Counted from the first letter of the stretch, positions 16,770 through 27,065 are shown. The stretch: 64,000 bases of DNA from Flavobacterium turcicum (GCF_011365745.1 NZ_JAAOBY010000003.1:186001-250000); one strand, 5' to 3'. Notes: generated from the letters alone by a model not told the origin. Translations and numbers: made by a program.

Positions 16770-19241
16770 ATGAAGAAAGTTTTCATTTTATCAGCGATTG
16801 TTGCGCTTGCCCTTGCGCCACCTGTTGCATATGCGCAGTCAAAAAAGAAAAAAGACAAAAATGCTTTTGCTGTAGCTCCAATGCCAGAGAAAAAACCAGA
16901 ATCAGCTATTAAGGATTACAGTAAAGTGATCACTAAAGATGCTATCAGCGATGCTGGTTTGTTTACCGTGCACAAAGTAGATAAAAAATATTTTTTTGAA
17001 ATTCCGAATACCCTATTGAATAAAGACATGCTTTTGGTAAGTAGGTTATCCAAACTTCCTGCTAATTTGGGAGGCGGTTATGTCAATGCAGGTTCAGAAA
17101 CCAATGAGCAATTGATTGTTTGGCAACGTTTTCAAGATAAAATTGTCATCAAAATCAAATCATTTAATGCCGTGGCGAATGACAGTTTGCCTATTAGCAT
17201 TTCAGTGAAAGCAAACAATTACGAGCCAACTTTATTCGCATTTGATATTGTGGCTTTTAGTAAGGATTCTGCCAATACAGTAATTGATGTAAGCAAGTTT
17301 TATGGTACTGATGTTAAAGCAATCAGTGGATTATCGGCGGATATGCGTGAAACATACAAAGTACGTGGGTTGGATGAATCACGTAGTTTTATCAATACCA
17401 TGAAAAGTTTCCCGATGAATATAGAAGTCATTCAGGACTTTAGTTACAATGCGGCCAAACCACCAGTACAAGGTGATGCAGAGACCATTAGTATTCAAAT
17501 GAATCAATCGATGATTTTGTTACCAGAAAAGCCAATGCAACCTCGTTTGGCTGATCCGCGCGTGGGTTGGTTTACCATAGATCAAATTGATTATGGAAGT
17601 AACGAATTGAAGTCGGATGTGAAAACCTATATTCGCAGATGGCGATTGGAGCCAAAAGATCCTGTCGCTTACGCAAAAGGAGAGCTGGTAGAACCAATAA
17701 AACCAATTGTATATTATCTTGATCCTGCAACTCCAGAAAAATTGCGCAAGTACATCAAGCAAGGTATTGAAGATTGGCAAAAGCCTTTTGAAACCGCCGG
17801 ATTTAAAAATGCAATTATTGCTAAAGATCCGCCAACAAAGGAAGAAGACCCTGATTTTAGTCCAGAGGACATACGCTACTCTGTAATTCGTTATGTAGCA
17901 AGTACTACTCGAAATGCAGTAGGGCCAAGTGTTTCCGACCCAAGAACAGGTGAGATTATCGAAAGTGATGTTATATGGTACCACAACCACTTGCGTTCAT
18001 ACAGAAACCGTTACTTACTTGAAACCGGAGCGGCTAATCCAACTGCGCGAACGTTGCAAACAAGTGATGAGGAAATGGGTGATATGATGCGCATGGTAAT
18101 AGCACATGAAGTAGGACACGCGCTAGGATTTCCGCACAATATGGGAGCGAGTTGTGCTTATGATACCGAATCATACCGTAATGGTGAATTTACACAGAAA
18201 AACGGAATTGCAGCTAGTTTGATGGATTATGCACGTTTTAATTACATTGCACAACCGGGTGATAAAAATGTTCGATTCATCCGTCAAATGGGACCTTATG
18301 ATCATTATGCAACCAACTGGGGTTACCGTTATATTCCTAATTCATCTTCGCCTGAAGCTGAAGTCCCCACTTTAGATAAGTGGATTATGGAAAAAGCAGA
18401 CAATCCTATTTATAAGTTCGGAAAGCAAAGCAGTAGTTTTGATCCTACTTCGCAAACCGAAGATATTGGAAACAGTTCTATGAAAGCAAGTACATACGGA
18501 CTGAAAAACCTGCAATATGTTGCTGCACATTTACACGAGTGGACAAGCGATAAAACCAATAATTACGATGATTTAGACGAATTGTATAAAGAAATGCTCG
18601 ATGTTTGGGGACGTTATGTAGGACACGTAGTGACAAATGTAGGAGGTGTTTTTGAGGCGACGAAAAAACCAAACCAGAAAGGGAAGATTTACGAAGTGGT
18701 TTCAAAAGCGCAGCAGCAAGAAGCCATGCAATGGTTGCAAGCAAATGCTTTCGCATCGCCAACTTGGTTGGTTAATGTGAGTACTTTACGTAATATTGAT
18801 TATGCTGGTTATACAGAGCGTTTCAGAAATGTACAGGTACGCCACTTAAATAATGTGATGAGTTTTGATCGTTTAGGACGTTTATTAGATGCCGAAATTC
18901 AAGGGAACAATAATTACAAAGCACTTGATTTATTAAGTGATATGCGCAAAGGAATCTGGAAAGAGGCTTCAGCAGGTAGTAATGTAACGATTTACAGAAG
19001 AAATTTGCAGAGAGCCTACATTGAGCGTATGGCCTTTTTGATGAAAGAAGAAATAAAAGGCGGTCGTCCTTCAGAATATTATAATGTAGCGCAATCAGAT
19101 GTTCGTGCTTTAGTGCGCGGTGAGTTGGTCGCTTTGAAAGCAACATTAAATATTGCCAAAGCTGCAGCGGTAAATACGGAAACAAAATATCATTACGCCG
19201 ATGCGATAAAGAGAATTGATCTTATTTTAAACCCTTCATAG
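16770..19241 (+). CDS. secreted zinc-dependent metalloprotease (DUF5117/DUF5118 type)
   Basis: 823 residues with a signal peptide ending at AYAQ. Next come a Lys-rich linker, a DUF5118-like segment (about 48-95) and a DUF5117-like domain. The catalytic region has MVIAHEVGHALGFPHNMGAS (about 443-462), a HExxHxxGxxHN zinc site, with SLMDYARFNYIAQPGD as the Met-turn (about 488-503). Likely exported or periplasmic; substrate unknown. A paralogue of similar size with the same motifs lies at 36972-39533. Confidence 0.88.
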   Translation: MKKVFILSAIVALALAPPVAYAQSKKKKDKNAFAVAPMPEKKPESAIKDYSKVITKDAISDAGLFTVHKVDKKYFFEIPNTLLNKDMLLVSRLSKLPANLGGGYVNAGSETNEQLIVWQRFQDKIVIKIKSFNAVANDSLPISISVKANNYEPTLFAFDIVAFSKDSANTVIDVSKFYGTDVKAISGLSADMRETYKVRGLDESRSFINTMKSFPMNIEVIQDFSYNAAKPPVQGDAETISIQMNQSMILLPEKPMQPRLADPRVGWFTIDQIDYGSNELKSDVKTYIRRWRLEPKDPVAYAKGELVEPIKPIVYYLDPATPEKLRKYIKQGIEDWQKPFETAGFKNAIIAKDPPTKEEDPDFSPEDIRYSVIRYVASTTRNAVGPSVSDPRTGEIIESDVIWYHNHLRSYRNRYLLETGAANPTARTLQTSDEEMGDMMRMVIAHEVGHALGFPHNMGASCAYDTESYRNGEFTQKNGIAASLMDYARFNYIAQPGDKNVRFIRQMGPYDHYATNWGYRYIPNSSSPEAEVPTLDKWIMEKADNPIYKFGKQSSSFDPTSQTEDIGNSSMKASTYGLKNLQYVAAHLHEWTSDKTNNYDDLDELYKEMLDVWGRYVGHVVTNVGGVFEATKKPNQKGKIYEVVSKAQQQEAMQWLQANAFASPTWLVNVSTLRNIDYAGYTERFRNVQVRHLNNVMSFDRLGRLLDAEIQGNNNYKALDLLSDMRKGIWKEASAGSNVTIYRRNLQRAYIERMAFLMKEEIKGGRPSEYYNVAQSDVRALVRGELVALKATLNIAKAAAVNTETKYHYADAIKRIDLILNPS

Positions 19242-19258
19242 CTTTAAACGGCACAAAA

Positions 19259-19290
19259 AAAAAATCTGCTTTCGAGCAGATTTTTTTTTG
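19259..19290. terminator. bidirectional terminator, TTCG tetraloop
   Basis: 12-bp stem (19259-19270 and 19275-19286) closed by TTCG, with long A and T runs on the outside. Lies between the convergent metalloprotease and adenosine deaminase genes. Confidence 0.9.
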
Positions 19291-19292
19291 TT

Positions 19293-20711
19293 TTATTGTT
19301 TCGTGAATTCTTTTTCAAAAGTAGTAAATCGCATTTCTAAATTTGCTAGTAATTGTGTTCTAACTGAAGCCGATTTTATAAAGCTAAATTTGATGCTATT
19401 GAACACAAATTGTTTAATGTCTTGATAAGAAATATCTTTATATCTTTTTGCCAATAAAACATATTGTTCTGTCATATTAGTTCGTAAAATTCCAGCGTCA
19501 TCGGTACTAATTACAATTGGCACTCCAAATTTTTTATACAAGGAAAGTGGATGACGATTTTCTTTGACCTTCAAAATAAATTCATTACTCACTAAATTAA
19601 TTTCAATAGGAATATTTTTTTGTGCCATGTGGCGTAGCAATTCGTACGAATCTTTTTCATAAGGAATGTCTACACCGTGGCCAATTCTATGTGCGCCAGC
19701 GGTATGTACTGCAGCGCCAATATGCCAAGTTAATTCTTCAGGTTGAACCAGTCCTAAAGTAAGCTCGCCAGCGTGCATGGTATATTTGACATTCGGGTAT
19801 TTCAAGTTACAAAATTTAAACATCATCATGTGCAACCAATAATCTTTCATCGAAGTTTCGCCGTCTTCTGGTGATACAATATTGACACCGGCCATCAAAT
19901 CACTTTCATTGGCAGAGATGAATGCGATAACCAAATTTTTAAACAAATCAACAGGTTCCATAAAACGCAGCACAAAATTTTGATAACGCATTGTAAATTG
20001 GGCATCATCAATTTTTAGATCGTTGTGTAACTTGGTAACAAAATTATTGTTGAATTCTTTAGCATAATTGTTGGCATTTTTTTGAAGTATGCTTTTGTAC
20101 ATCACGTCTAAAGTTTTCAATACTTCTTTCTCATTTTTAGCTAGAGCATATTCACGAAGTTTAGCGTTAAAAGTAAGCAAATCATCCGTATTCATCGTGT
20201 TAGGAATGGTTGAGAGTTGCGTTTCAATGTAGCTCACATTTTCAGCAATTGCTCTTTTTTTCAACTCCAATAATCCTTGACCGAAATTACCTTTAATGGC
20301 TGGTTCAAATTTCATGAAGGATTCGAAAAATAACTTATCAGAAGGATAATCAACATAATTATAGTCTTTGATAGACCATTTCTGCATGATTTTTTGCTTG
20401 TAAAACTCTAAAGTACCGTTGGCTTTGAGTTCGGAAAATAATTTCCAATTTCCCGTAGATTCTTTTTCCTTGCGTACGTCCATACTTTCGGTATTTAGGT
20501 AAAAGTCTGTTTGAATGGCATGCTGCAGTAGAGGTTCTGCGTAAATAGAACCTGAAAAATGATGGTGTAAGTCGCCACCTTTTGGCATTTGAGAGAAAAA
20601 AGCAGTCAGTTCTGCTTCGTTGTCTCTTATTTTTTCAAAATACTCACTTACGGATTGCGAGTAGCCCGCTGTTACAGTTAAGAACAACAATAGTGTTGGT
20701 AATATTCTCAT
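19293..20711 (-). CDS. exported adenosine deaminase family protein
   Basis: From ATG at 20711, 472 residues with a signal peptide (MRILPTLLLFLTVTAGYSQ). The frame extends to a TTG at 20732 but the ATG gives the clean signal sequence. Adenosine/AMP deaminase metal and catalytic motifs: GGDLHHHFSGS (about 47-57), YTMHAGE, HRIGHGVDIPYE and ISTDDAGI. The large N-terminal helical region resembles the extracellular ADGF/CECR1-type deaminases rather than the compact cytosolic enzyme. Probably deaminates extracellular or periplasmic purine nucleosides for salvage. Confidence 0.88.
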   Translation of the reverse strand: MRILPTLLLFLTVTAGYSQSVSEYFEKIRDNEAELTAFFSQMPKGGDLHHHFSGSIYAEPLLQHAIQTDFYLNTESMDVRKEKESTGNWKLFSELKANGTLEFYKQKIMQKWSIKDYNYVDYPSDKLFFESFMKFEPAIKGNFGQGLLELKKRAIAENVSYIETQLSTIPNTMNTDDLLTFNAKLREYALAKNEKEVLKTLDVMYKSILQKNANNYAKEFNNNFVTKLHNDLKIDDAQFTMRYQNFVLRFMEPVDLFKNLVIAFISANESDLMAGVNIVSPEDGETSMKDYWLHMMMFKFCNLKYPNVKYTMHAGELTLGLVQPEELTWHIGAAVHTAGAHRIGHGVDIPYEKDSYELLRHMAQKNIPIEINLVSNEFILKVKENRHPLSLYKKFGVPIVISTDDAGILRTNMTEQYVLLAKRYKDISYQDIKQFVFNSIKFSFIKSASVRTQLLANLEMRFTTFEKEFTKQ

Positions 20712-20848
20712 AGGTGATGGTAATAGTGTCAAGTAGTTTTACCAAAGAAATTGCTCGCATGCTATTGAAAGCATTTTTTGTTTTCGTTTTTTTAGACTCG
20801 AAACTTAATTTTTTGCAGTTCTAGCAGTAAAAAAATGGTAAACTGGCG

Positions 20849-20856
20849 CAAAGTTA
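20849..20856 (-). promoter_or_regulatory. candidate TAnnTTTG promoter for the deaminase gene
   Basis: TAACTTTG on the minus strand, 138 bases before the deaminase ATG. It is the best -7 match in the 320-base divergent gap to the SulP gene. On the plus strand only a weak CACCTTTG is seen. Confidence 0.4.
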
Positions 20857-21031
20857 AACAATTTCTGCGGTAGTTTTGCTATTCCTTTAAAAAGTTTCAC
20901 CTTTGCACTTTTACCAATTAAAGCCGAATTGGACCTAATTTATCAATTTACTGATTTCAGAATACGAACTTCACGAGGTTTAAAAAGTCAGTGACAATTT
21001 CCCCCAAACATTTATTTATTGCACAATTTTT

Positions 21032-22561
21032 ATGAAACAACAATTTAAACTTTTTGATTTTTCACAAAAAGTAAATTATAAAACTGAACTGCTTGCCGGT
21101 TTTACAGTTGCCATGACCATGATTCCTGAATCGTTATCTTTTGCGATTTTGGCAGGTTTTTCGCCTTTGTCAGGACTTTATGCTGCTTTTATTATGGGGT
21201 TAGTTACCGCAATTTTTGGAGGTAGACCCGGAATGGTTTCTGGTGGAGCAGGAGCAACAGTAATTGTTCTTATTGCTTTGATGCAATCGCATGGAATAGA
21301 ATATGTATTTGCGGCAGTAGCACTTGCTGGTGTTGTGCAAATTGCAGTGGGTATTTTTAAATGGGGTAAATTTATCCGATTAGTGCCTCAGCCAGTTATG
21401 TTTGGTTTTGTAAACGGACTTGCAGTTATAATTTTTATGTCGCAACTTAATCAGTTCAAAACTGGTTTAGCACCAGCTACGCAATGGTTACAAGGATCAC
21501 CTTTATGGATAATGCTCGGATTAGTAGGATTTACTATTGCTATAGTTTTACTTTTTCCTAAAATATCCAAAGCCATTCCATCTTCTTTAGTTGCCATTGC
21601 GATTGTTTTTGTGATTGTTTATTTTGGTGAAATTGATACAAAGACCGTGGGTGATATTGCTGCAGTAAGCGGAGGTTTGCCACCTTTTCATATTCCGAAT
21701 ATCCCTTTTACCTTTGATACCTTGCAAATCGTATTCCCTTATGCTTTAATTATGGCAGCTGTTGGTTTAACAGAAGGTTTACTTACTCTAAATTTAGTTG
21801 ATGAAATCACTCAAACCAAGGGTGATGGAAATAGAGAGAGTATTGCGCAAGGAAGTGCTAATATCTTAAACGGTTTTTTCTTTGGAATGGGAGGTTGTCC
21901 TATGATTGCTCAAACATTGGTTAATTTAAATGCGGGTTCTAGGGCGCGGTTGTCAGGAATCATTGCATCTTTAACCATCTTATTCATTGTGTTGGTTGGT
22001 GCACCAGTAATTGAACTTTTACCTATGGCAGCACTTGTGGGTGTGATGATAATGGTAGCCTTAGGAACTTTTGAATGGTCGAGTTTCAAGATTATTAATA
22101 AAATGCCGAAACAAGATATTTTTGTTGGTATTGTAGTGGCAGTAATTACTATTGTGTTACACAATTTAGCTTTGGCTGTTTTGATTGGTGTTATAATTTC
22201 TGCTCTAGTTTTTGCTTGGGAAAGTGCTAAAAGAATTCGTGCTAAAAAACATATCGATGATCAAGGGGTAAAGCACTATGAACTGTACGGGCCTTTATTT
22301 TTTGGATCGACTGTTGCTTTTATTGAAAAATTCGACGTGTTAAATGATCCTGTAGAAGTAATAATTAATTTTAAAGACAGTAAAATTTGCGATATGAGTG
22401 CGATTGATGCCGTACATAAAGTGACAATGCTATACGCTGCCCAAAACAAAACAGTCCGTTTGCAACATCTAAGCCCTGATTGTGTTCGATTATTAGAAAA
22501 TGCAGCCGCAGTTATTGATGTGAATATTCTTGAAGATCCTCTATATCAGGTTCTCGAATAA
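21032..22561 (+). CDS. SulP family inorganic anion transporter
   Basis: 509 residues. Ten or more membrane segments follow the SulP start motif (LAGFTVAMTMIPESLSFAILAGFSPLSGLYAAFIMGL). A C-terminal cytosolic STAS domain (about 400-509; YGPLFFGSTVAFIEKF and IINFKDSKICDMSAIDAVHK) follows. Substrate could be sulfate, bicarbonate or another anion; no carbonic anhydrase or sulfate-assimilation gene is adjacent to decide. Single-gene unit with its own terminator. Confidence 0.93.
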   Translation: MKQQFKLFDFSQKVNYKTELLAGFTVAMTMIPESLSFAILAGFSPLSGLYAAFIMGLVTAIFGGRPGMVSGGAGATVIVLIALMQSHGIEYVFAAVALAGVVQIAVGIFKWGKFIRLVPQPVMFGFVNGLAVIIFMSQLNQFKTGLAPATQWLQGSPLWIMLGLVGFTIAIVLLFPKISKAIPSSLVAIAIVFVIVYFGEIDTKTVGDIAAVSGGLPPFHIPNIPFTFDTLQIVFPYALIMAAVGLTEGLLTLNLVDEITQTKGDGNRESIAQGSANILNGFFFGMGGCPMIAQTLVNLNAGSRARLSGIIASLTILFIVLVGAPVIELLPMAALVGVMIMVALGTFEWSSFKIINKMPKQDIFVGIVVAVITIVLHNLALAVLIGVIISALVFAWESAKRIRAKKHIDDQGVKHYELYGPLFFGSTVAFIEKFDVLNDPVEVIINFKDSKICDMSAIDAVHKVTMLYAAQNKTVRLQHLSPDCVRLLENAAAVIDVNILEDPLYQVLE

Positions 22562-22580
22562 TTTAGTAGCAGTTAAAATT

Positions 22581-22627
22581 AAACCATCAAGACAATTGTA
22601 AGTAACAATTATTTTGATGGTTTTTTA
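22581..22627. terminator. terminator after SulP gene
   Basis: Outer 10-bp stem (22581-22590 and 22614-22623) around a second inner AATTGT/ACAATT pairing, followed by a T run. Serves the SulP gene; the convergent FAD gene stops 2 bases beyond. Confidence 0.82.
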
Positions 22628-22628
22628 T

Positions 22629-23867
22629 TTATTGTTGCATTGCTTCAGCTGCTAATCTGCCAGATTGTAGCGCTGCATTTATGGAGCCGTTTAAAAGATG
22701 ATCGCCGCAAATAAATAGCGAACTTGAAATTTTAAAAGATTCCAAATCTTTATTATTGGATACATTCTCTTGAGAGGGTAAAGCATAGCTAATTCGGTAG
22801 GCTTTTAGCATTTTCCAAGAGGCTGCATCAGCGCCATACCAATGAGATATTTCTTCTTTCATATTTTCAGCTAGTGTTGCATCATCGATATCTGGAATTC
22901 CGTTAAACGAAACTGATATTAGTGCTTTACCTTTGGGAGCATAAGCAGCCGAAACGGCACTCATTACTGTTAAATTATTGACCCATTTTTTATTTTGAGC
23001 TGCGTTCAAAATCACTACCGCTTTTTGTGATGGTGGCAGACGGGTTTCGAAATATACACAAGTTACTTGGTGCGCTGTCGTTGTAGTTTCAGGAACTATT
23101 TCGGATAAGAACTGATTGGCATTTGTAGCCAAAAGAATTTGATTAGCTTCATAAACAGTGCCATCTGCGGTTGTAATTTTATTTTGATCAAGACTTACTA
23201 CTTCTGTGTTACATTTAATGCTTTCTAGTGGTAACATGGCAACCAATTGTTTCGGGATTTCTTCCATTCCTAATTCAGGTACGGCAACATCACCATCCGA
23301 AAACATTTTCATCACAAAATCGAACATTCGTCGTGAAGTAGTTAACTGATTTTCTAAAAAAATACCAGACATAAATGGACGGTAAAAGCGTTCAATCATT
23401 TTTTCGCTAAAGCCATATTCTTTTAGTTGCGCAGCGGTTGTATTTTCAGGTTGACTAAATATTTGGTCAATAGTTAATTTCTGCAAGCGATTCTTTAGCC
23501 AAAGGGTATTTATTTTATCTTTTATGGTACCAACAGGAGCAATGAGAGTTGCCCAAGCAGCAGAAGGGCGTCGCATTGGGTCAGCTATTTCGAATTGCCC
23601 TTCTTCATAAAGTACGGTTGCTCCCGGCAGCATTTTTTTTAACCGTAAAGCTTTGTAATCTAGTAAAGCTTTTGATTCTGGGTAGGCAGTTAATAGAACT
23701 TGAAATCCTCTGTCTAATAAAAAACCTTTGCGTAGGTCTGTTTTTAATCGTCCGCCTGGTCGGTCTGAAGCTTCTAATAAAAGTACTTTTCGTCCTTGAC
23801 GGTGTAAATGTACAGCCGCGGCTAACCCGGCCAAACCTGCCCCAACTATTATAATATCGTGTTTCAT
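22629..23867 (-). CDS. FAD-dependent amine oxidase/phytoene desaturase-like oxidoreductase
   Basis: 412 residues. N-terminal dinucleotide-binding motif IIVGAGLAGLAAAVHLHRQG (5-24) and LLLEASDRPGGRLKTD place it in the amine oxidase/protoporphyrinogen oxidase/CrtI superfamily. The C-terminal FAD contact LFICGDHLLNGSINAALQSGRLAAEAM (about 383-409) is intact. It is smaller than a normal CrtI (about 490), and no carotenoid genes are adjacent, so the substrate is undetermined. Single gene. Confidence 0.82.
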   Translation of the reverse strand: MKHDIIIVGAGLAGLAAAVHLHRQGRKVLLLEASDRPGGRLKTDLRKGFLLDRGFQVLLTAYPESKALLDYKALRLKKMLPGATVLYEEGQFEIADPMRRPSAAWATLIAPVGTIKDKINTLWLKNRLQKLTIDQIFSQPENTTAAQLKEYGFSEKMIERFYRPFMSGIFLENQLTTSRRMFDFVMKMFSDGDVAVPELGMEEIPKQLVAMLPLESIKCNTEVVSLDQNKITTADGTVYEANQILLATNANQFLSEIVPETTTTAHQVTCVYFETRLPPSQKAVVILNAAQNKKWVNNLTVMSAVSAAYAPKGKALISVSFNGIPDIDDATLAENMKEEISHWYGADAASWKMLKAYRISYALPSQENVSNNKDLESFKISSSLFICGDHLLNGSINAALQSGRLAAEAMQQ

Positions 23868-23958
23868 TTTTTATATGTCTTGCTCACTACAAAAATAGCG
23901 TAAATAAGTGTTTTATTTTTAGTGGAAATAGGTGTAATAATATTCATTTTTAATTTTT

Positions 23959-24477
23959 TTAAGGTTGTCGCTGCATTAACAAATCAGTTTGTTTGTCATC
24001 GCCCATCCAAAAATCATGTTGGTCGAAAACAGTAAAACCATGGTTTTTATAAAATTGAATAGCTCTTTTATTTTCCTCCCAAACACCTAACCACAATTGT
24101 GGAACCTCTTTTTCTCGTGCAATTTGTAATACTTTTTCAAATAATTTTTGAGCTACTTTTTTGCCGTGAAATTCTTGTAGCACATAAATTCGATGCAATT
24201 CCATTGCGGCTAAGTCATGTTGTTCTGTTTGTGCTATGTTTACATTTGTTTTGGCGTAGCCTACTGGAATTTCATTTAAAAAGGCAATAAAAAAATGTGA
24301 GTTTTTATCGTTTAGTTCTGCAGTGAGTTGGACTTTATTAAAACTTTTATCCAAGTATTTTTGCAAATTTTCGGCTGTATTTACTTCTGAAAAGGTTTCG
24401 GTAAAAGTAGTAATACTCAATTTTTGTAATTGTTCGAGATGAGCTAGGGTGGCATTTTCAATGATAAGCGAATCCAT
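23959..24477 (-). CDS. GNAT family N-acetyltransferase
   Basis: 172 residues with the acetyl-CoA-binding core: LHRIYVLQEFHGKKVAQKLFEKVL (about 92-115, the R/QxxGxG/A-like loop here HGKKVA) and WLGVWEENKRAIQFYKNHGF (about 129-148). Acceptor substrate cannot be predicted. Lies alone between the FAD gene and divergent yaaA. Confidence 0.85.
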   Translation of the reverse strand: MDSLIIENATLAHLEQLQKLSITTFTETFSEVNTAENLQKYLDKSFNKVQLTAELNDKNSHFFIAFLNEIPVGYAKTNVNIAQTEQHDLAAMELHRIYVLQEFHGKKVAQKLFEKVLQIAREKEVPQLWLGVWEENKRAIQFYKNHGFTVFDQHDFWMGDDKQTDLLMQRQP

Positions 24478-24630
24478 AAATGTGATGTTTGATTTTCAAA
24501 AATAAGGTAAAGAAATGGTAATTTTCAATTTCTATAACGGTATTCGACAAATCAATCTACTTAGCATTGGATTTTATTTTGCAATCATTACTTTTGAATC
24601 AAATTATAAAAAAGTAGTACTTACTAGCAT

Positions 24631-25389
24631 ATGAAAATTGTCATCTCTCCAGCCAAATCACTAGAATTCGAAAAAGCTTTGCCAACCACTCAATTTTCTG
24701 AAGCTTTATTCTTGAAAGAATCAAAAAAAGTGCAGCAAGTTTTGAAACAAATTAATCCAACGGGTTTATCTAGTTTGATGAGTATTTCTGAAAAATTAGC
24801 AGATTTGAATTGGCAGCGCAACCAACAGTGGAAAACTCCTTTTAATACTGAAAATGCACGTCCTGCGGTTTATACTTTTGATGGCGATGTTTATACTGGA
24901 TTGAATGCTTACGAACTTGCGCCCGAAAAAATTGATTTGTTACAAGATCGTTTACGTATTTTGTCGGGTTTGTATGGTTTGCTTAAACCTTTAGATTTGA
25001 TTCAGGCCTATCGTTTAGAAATGGGTACGAAAATGGCGGTTGGCGAAAGTAAAAATTTATATGAGTTTTGGAAACCAACTATAACTAAAGCTTTGAACAA
25101 AGAGTTAGCTGATGACGAGCTTTTTGTTAATTTGGCAAGCACAGAATATTTTTCGGCAGTAGATGTAAAAGTGCTAAAAGTCCCGGTAATTACACCTGAG
25201 TTTAAAGACTACAAAAATGGTAAACTAAAAATTATAAGTTTTTTTGCCAAAAAAGCTAGAGGAATGATGGTGCGCTACATCATTGACACTAATGCTGAAA
25301 CGTTGGAAGATTTAAAAGGATTTAATTATGATGGCTATCAATTTGATGCCAATTTGTCTAAAGGAAATAACCTAATTTTTACCAGATAA
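24631..25389 (+). CDS. yaaA: peroxide stress protein YaaA
   Basis: 252 residues starting MKIVISPAKSLEFEKALPTT, the YaaA/DUF328 family signature, with YDxG-like VYTFDGDVYTGLNAYEL, RILSGLYGLLKPLDLIQAYRLEMGT and the C-terminal FFAKKARGMMVRYII. In E. coli YaaA lowers free iron under peroxide stress and binds DNA. Length is as expected. Confidence 0.95.
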   Translation: MKIVISPAKSLEFEKALPTTQFSEALFLKESKKVQQVLKQINPTGLSSLMSISEKLADLNWQRNQQWKTPFNTENARPAVYTFDGDVYTGLNAYELAPEKIDLLQDRLRILSGLYGLLKPLDLIQAYRLEMGTKMAVGESKNLYEFWKPTITKALNKELADDELFVNLASTEYFSAVDVKVLKVPVITPEFKDYKNGKLKIISFFAKKARGMMVRYIIDTNAETLEDLKGFNYDGYQFDANLSKGNNLIFTR

Positions 25390-25412
25390 TTTTAAAAGCA
25401 ATAAAAATAATG

Positions 25413-25441
25413 ATCCTGCTAGTGCATTGCATCAGCAGGAT
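25413..25441 (+). terminator. terminator after yaaA, overlapping end of the MFS gene
   Basis: 8-bp stem (25413-25420 and 25434-25441) followed by TTTATTTTGTTTTTT on the plus strand. The left arm runs into the stop codon of the convergent MFS gene, so coding and terminator functions overlap. Confidence 0.6.
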
Positions 25442-27002
25442 TTATTTTGTTTTTTCCTTTTTTAATCAACAGAATAAAAGGGATGCAAAGTAAAAATAGT
25501 CCGCCTAGATATAAAAAGATATCCATGTAAGAGAGTACGCTGCTTTGAAGCATTACTTTGAATTCTAATGCTTTGTAAGCTTTTGCTAGCGATTCATTTG
25601 CAGAGAAACCTTTAGACATAAATCCCGATTGCAATTCTTTTACTGTTTGCTGTACTTCAAACGATGATTTATTGAGGTGTGATACTAAGTTTACGCGGTG
25701 TTCTTGATTGAATCGTGCCAAAAAAGTAGTAATAATTGCAATTCCAAACGACCCACCTAACTGGCGCATCATTCCTGTAAAAGCAGCACCCTCGCCAATA
25801 CTTTTTCCTTTTAAAGTAGATAATGATAATGTCGTAATTGGTACAAAAAGTAATCCTAATCCAACTCCTCTCAAAATTAAAGGCCAAAATAAATGTTCTT
25901 CGCCAGAATCAGGTGTGATAACTTGCTGCATCCAAAAAGTAAACAAGAAAAACAGAAAGAAGCCTGCAGCAACCATGTAGGCTTGTGGAATCCCGCGCTG
26001 AATCATTTTACCAATAAAAGGCATCATAATTCCGGTAGTTATCGAACTAGGAATAAGCAATAAACCAGCGTCTAATGCACTCCAACCCAAAACCGATTGA
26101 GTGTAAATTGGAATAATAAAAGTAGAGCCGTACAACCCAAAACCGAGTATAAAACACATCACAGTTCCAACTCGTAAGTTGGTATCTTTTAAAACACGTA
26201 GGTTTACAATAGGGTGCTCGTATGTAAGTTCACGCCAGATAAACAATATAAATCCAAAAACGGTTACTACGCTTAGCATAATTATGGTTCCGTTATTGAA
26301 CCAATCATCTTGTTGTCCGTGTTCCAAAACATATTGTAACGAACCAATAAAAGCCGTTAATAAAACAATTCCCCACCAATCTACTTGACTTGCTTTAAGT
26401 TTTGTACCGTATTTTGGACTTTTTACAAATGAAAAAGTTAGTAAAGTGGCTATGATTCCGATTGGAATATTGATGTAAAAAATGTACGGCCATGAAAAAT
26501 GATCTACAATATAACCTCCCAAGGGCGGCCCTAATGTAGGTCCTACAATTACTCCCATGCCATAGATAGCCTGAGCCATACCTCGTTTAGCAACCGGATA
26601 ACTTTCGGTAATAATAGTTTGGGCAGTTACTAATAAAGCACCTCCACCTAATCCTTGAATGAAACGAAATGCAACAAGTTCCCAAATATTAGTGGCATTT
26701 CCGCAAAGGAAAGAAGCCGTTGTGAATATGATAATAGATACAGCAAAATAATTTCGTCTACCAAATTGTTGTGACAACCAACTTGTCATTGGTATTACAA
26801 TAACATTGGCAATGGCGTAGGCGGTAATAACCCATGCCACGTCAGTTAGAGAGGCACCCAAACTACCGCGCATATTGTTTAATGCTACGTTGACAATTGT
26901 AGTATCTACAATTTCAAGCATTGCACATAGTACTGCAGTGATGGTAATTATGACTCTTCTAAAGCCGTATTCTACTAAATCGTCTTCTCCTGATTGCACC
27001 AT
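25419..27002 (-). CDS. emrB: DHA2-family MFS drug efflux permease (EmrB-like)
   Basis: 527 residues with about 14 membrane segments. DHA2 signatures are TTIVNVALNNMRGSLGAS (about 33-50), WVITAYAIANVIVIPMTSWL, QFGRRNYF (motif A), and motif C-like GMGVIVGPTLGPPLGGYIV. It should export hydrophobic toxic compounds by proton antiport together with the adjacent membrane-fusion (HlyD) and outer-membrane (TolC) proteins. Last gene of a four-gene operon under the TetR regulator. Confidence 0.94.
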   Translation of the reverse strand: MVQSGEDDLVEYGFRRVIITITAVLCAMLEIVDTTIVNVALNNMRGSLGASLTDVAWVITAYAIANVIVIPMTSWLSQQFGRRNYFAVSIIIFTTASFLCGNATNIWELVAFRFIQGLGGGALLVTAQTIITESYPVAKRGMAQAIYGMGVIVGPTLGPPLGGYIVDHFSWPYIFYINIPIGIIATLLTFSFVKSPKYGTKLKASQVDWWGIVLLTAFIGSLQYVLEHGQQDDWFNNGTIIMLSVVTVFGFILFIWRELTYEHPIVNLRVLKDTNLRVGTVMCFILGFGLYGSTFIIPIYTQSVLGWSALDAGLLLIPSSITTGIMMPFIGKMIQRGIPQAYMVAAGFFLFFLFTFWMQQVITPDSGEEHLFWPLILRGVGLGLLFVPITTLSLSTLKGKSIGEGAAFTGMMRQLGGSFGIAIITTFLARFNQEHRVNLVSHLNKSSFEVQQTVKELQSGFMSKGFSANESLAKAYKALEFKVMLQSSVLSYMDIFLYLGGLFLLCIPFILLIKKGKNKINPADAMH

Positions 27003-27065
27003 TTTGTCCTTTATTGAAAGCCAATTTTATTTTTATCTTCTACAGTGTTGAGGTAAACCTAGTAT

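Noticed and set aside
17520..17990. 156-codon open frame on the minus strand
   Set aside because: Antisense to the metalloprotease gene; Cys/Trp/Phe-rich nonsense composition and no start context.
22629..23867. FAD oxidoreductase considered as the carotene desaturase feeding the rhodopsin system
   Set aside because: Shorter than CrtI, 12 kb from the rhodopsin pair, and no crtB/crtY beside it; superfamily membership alone does not support that role.
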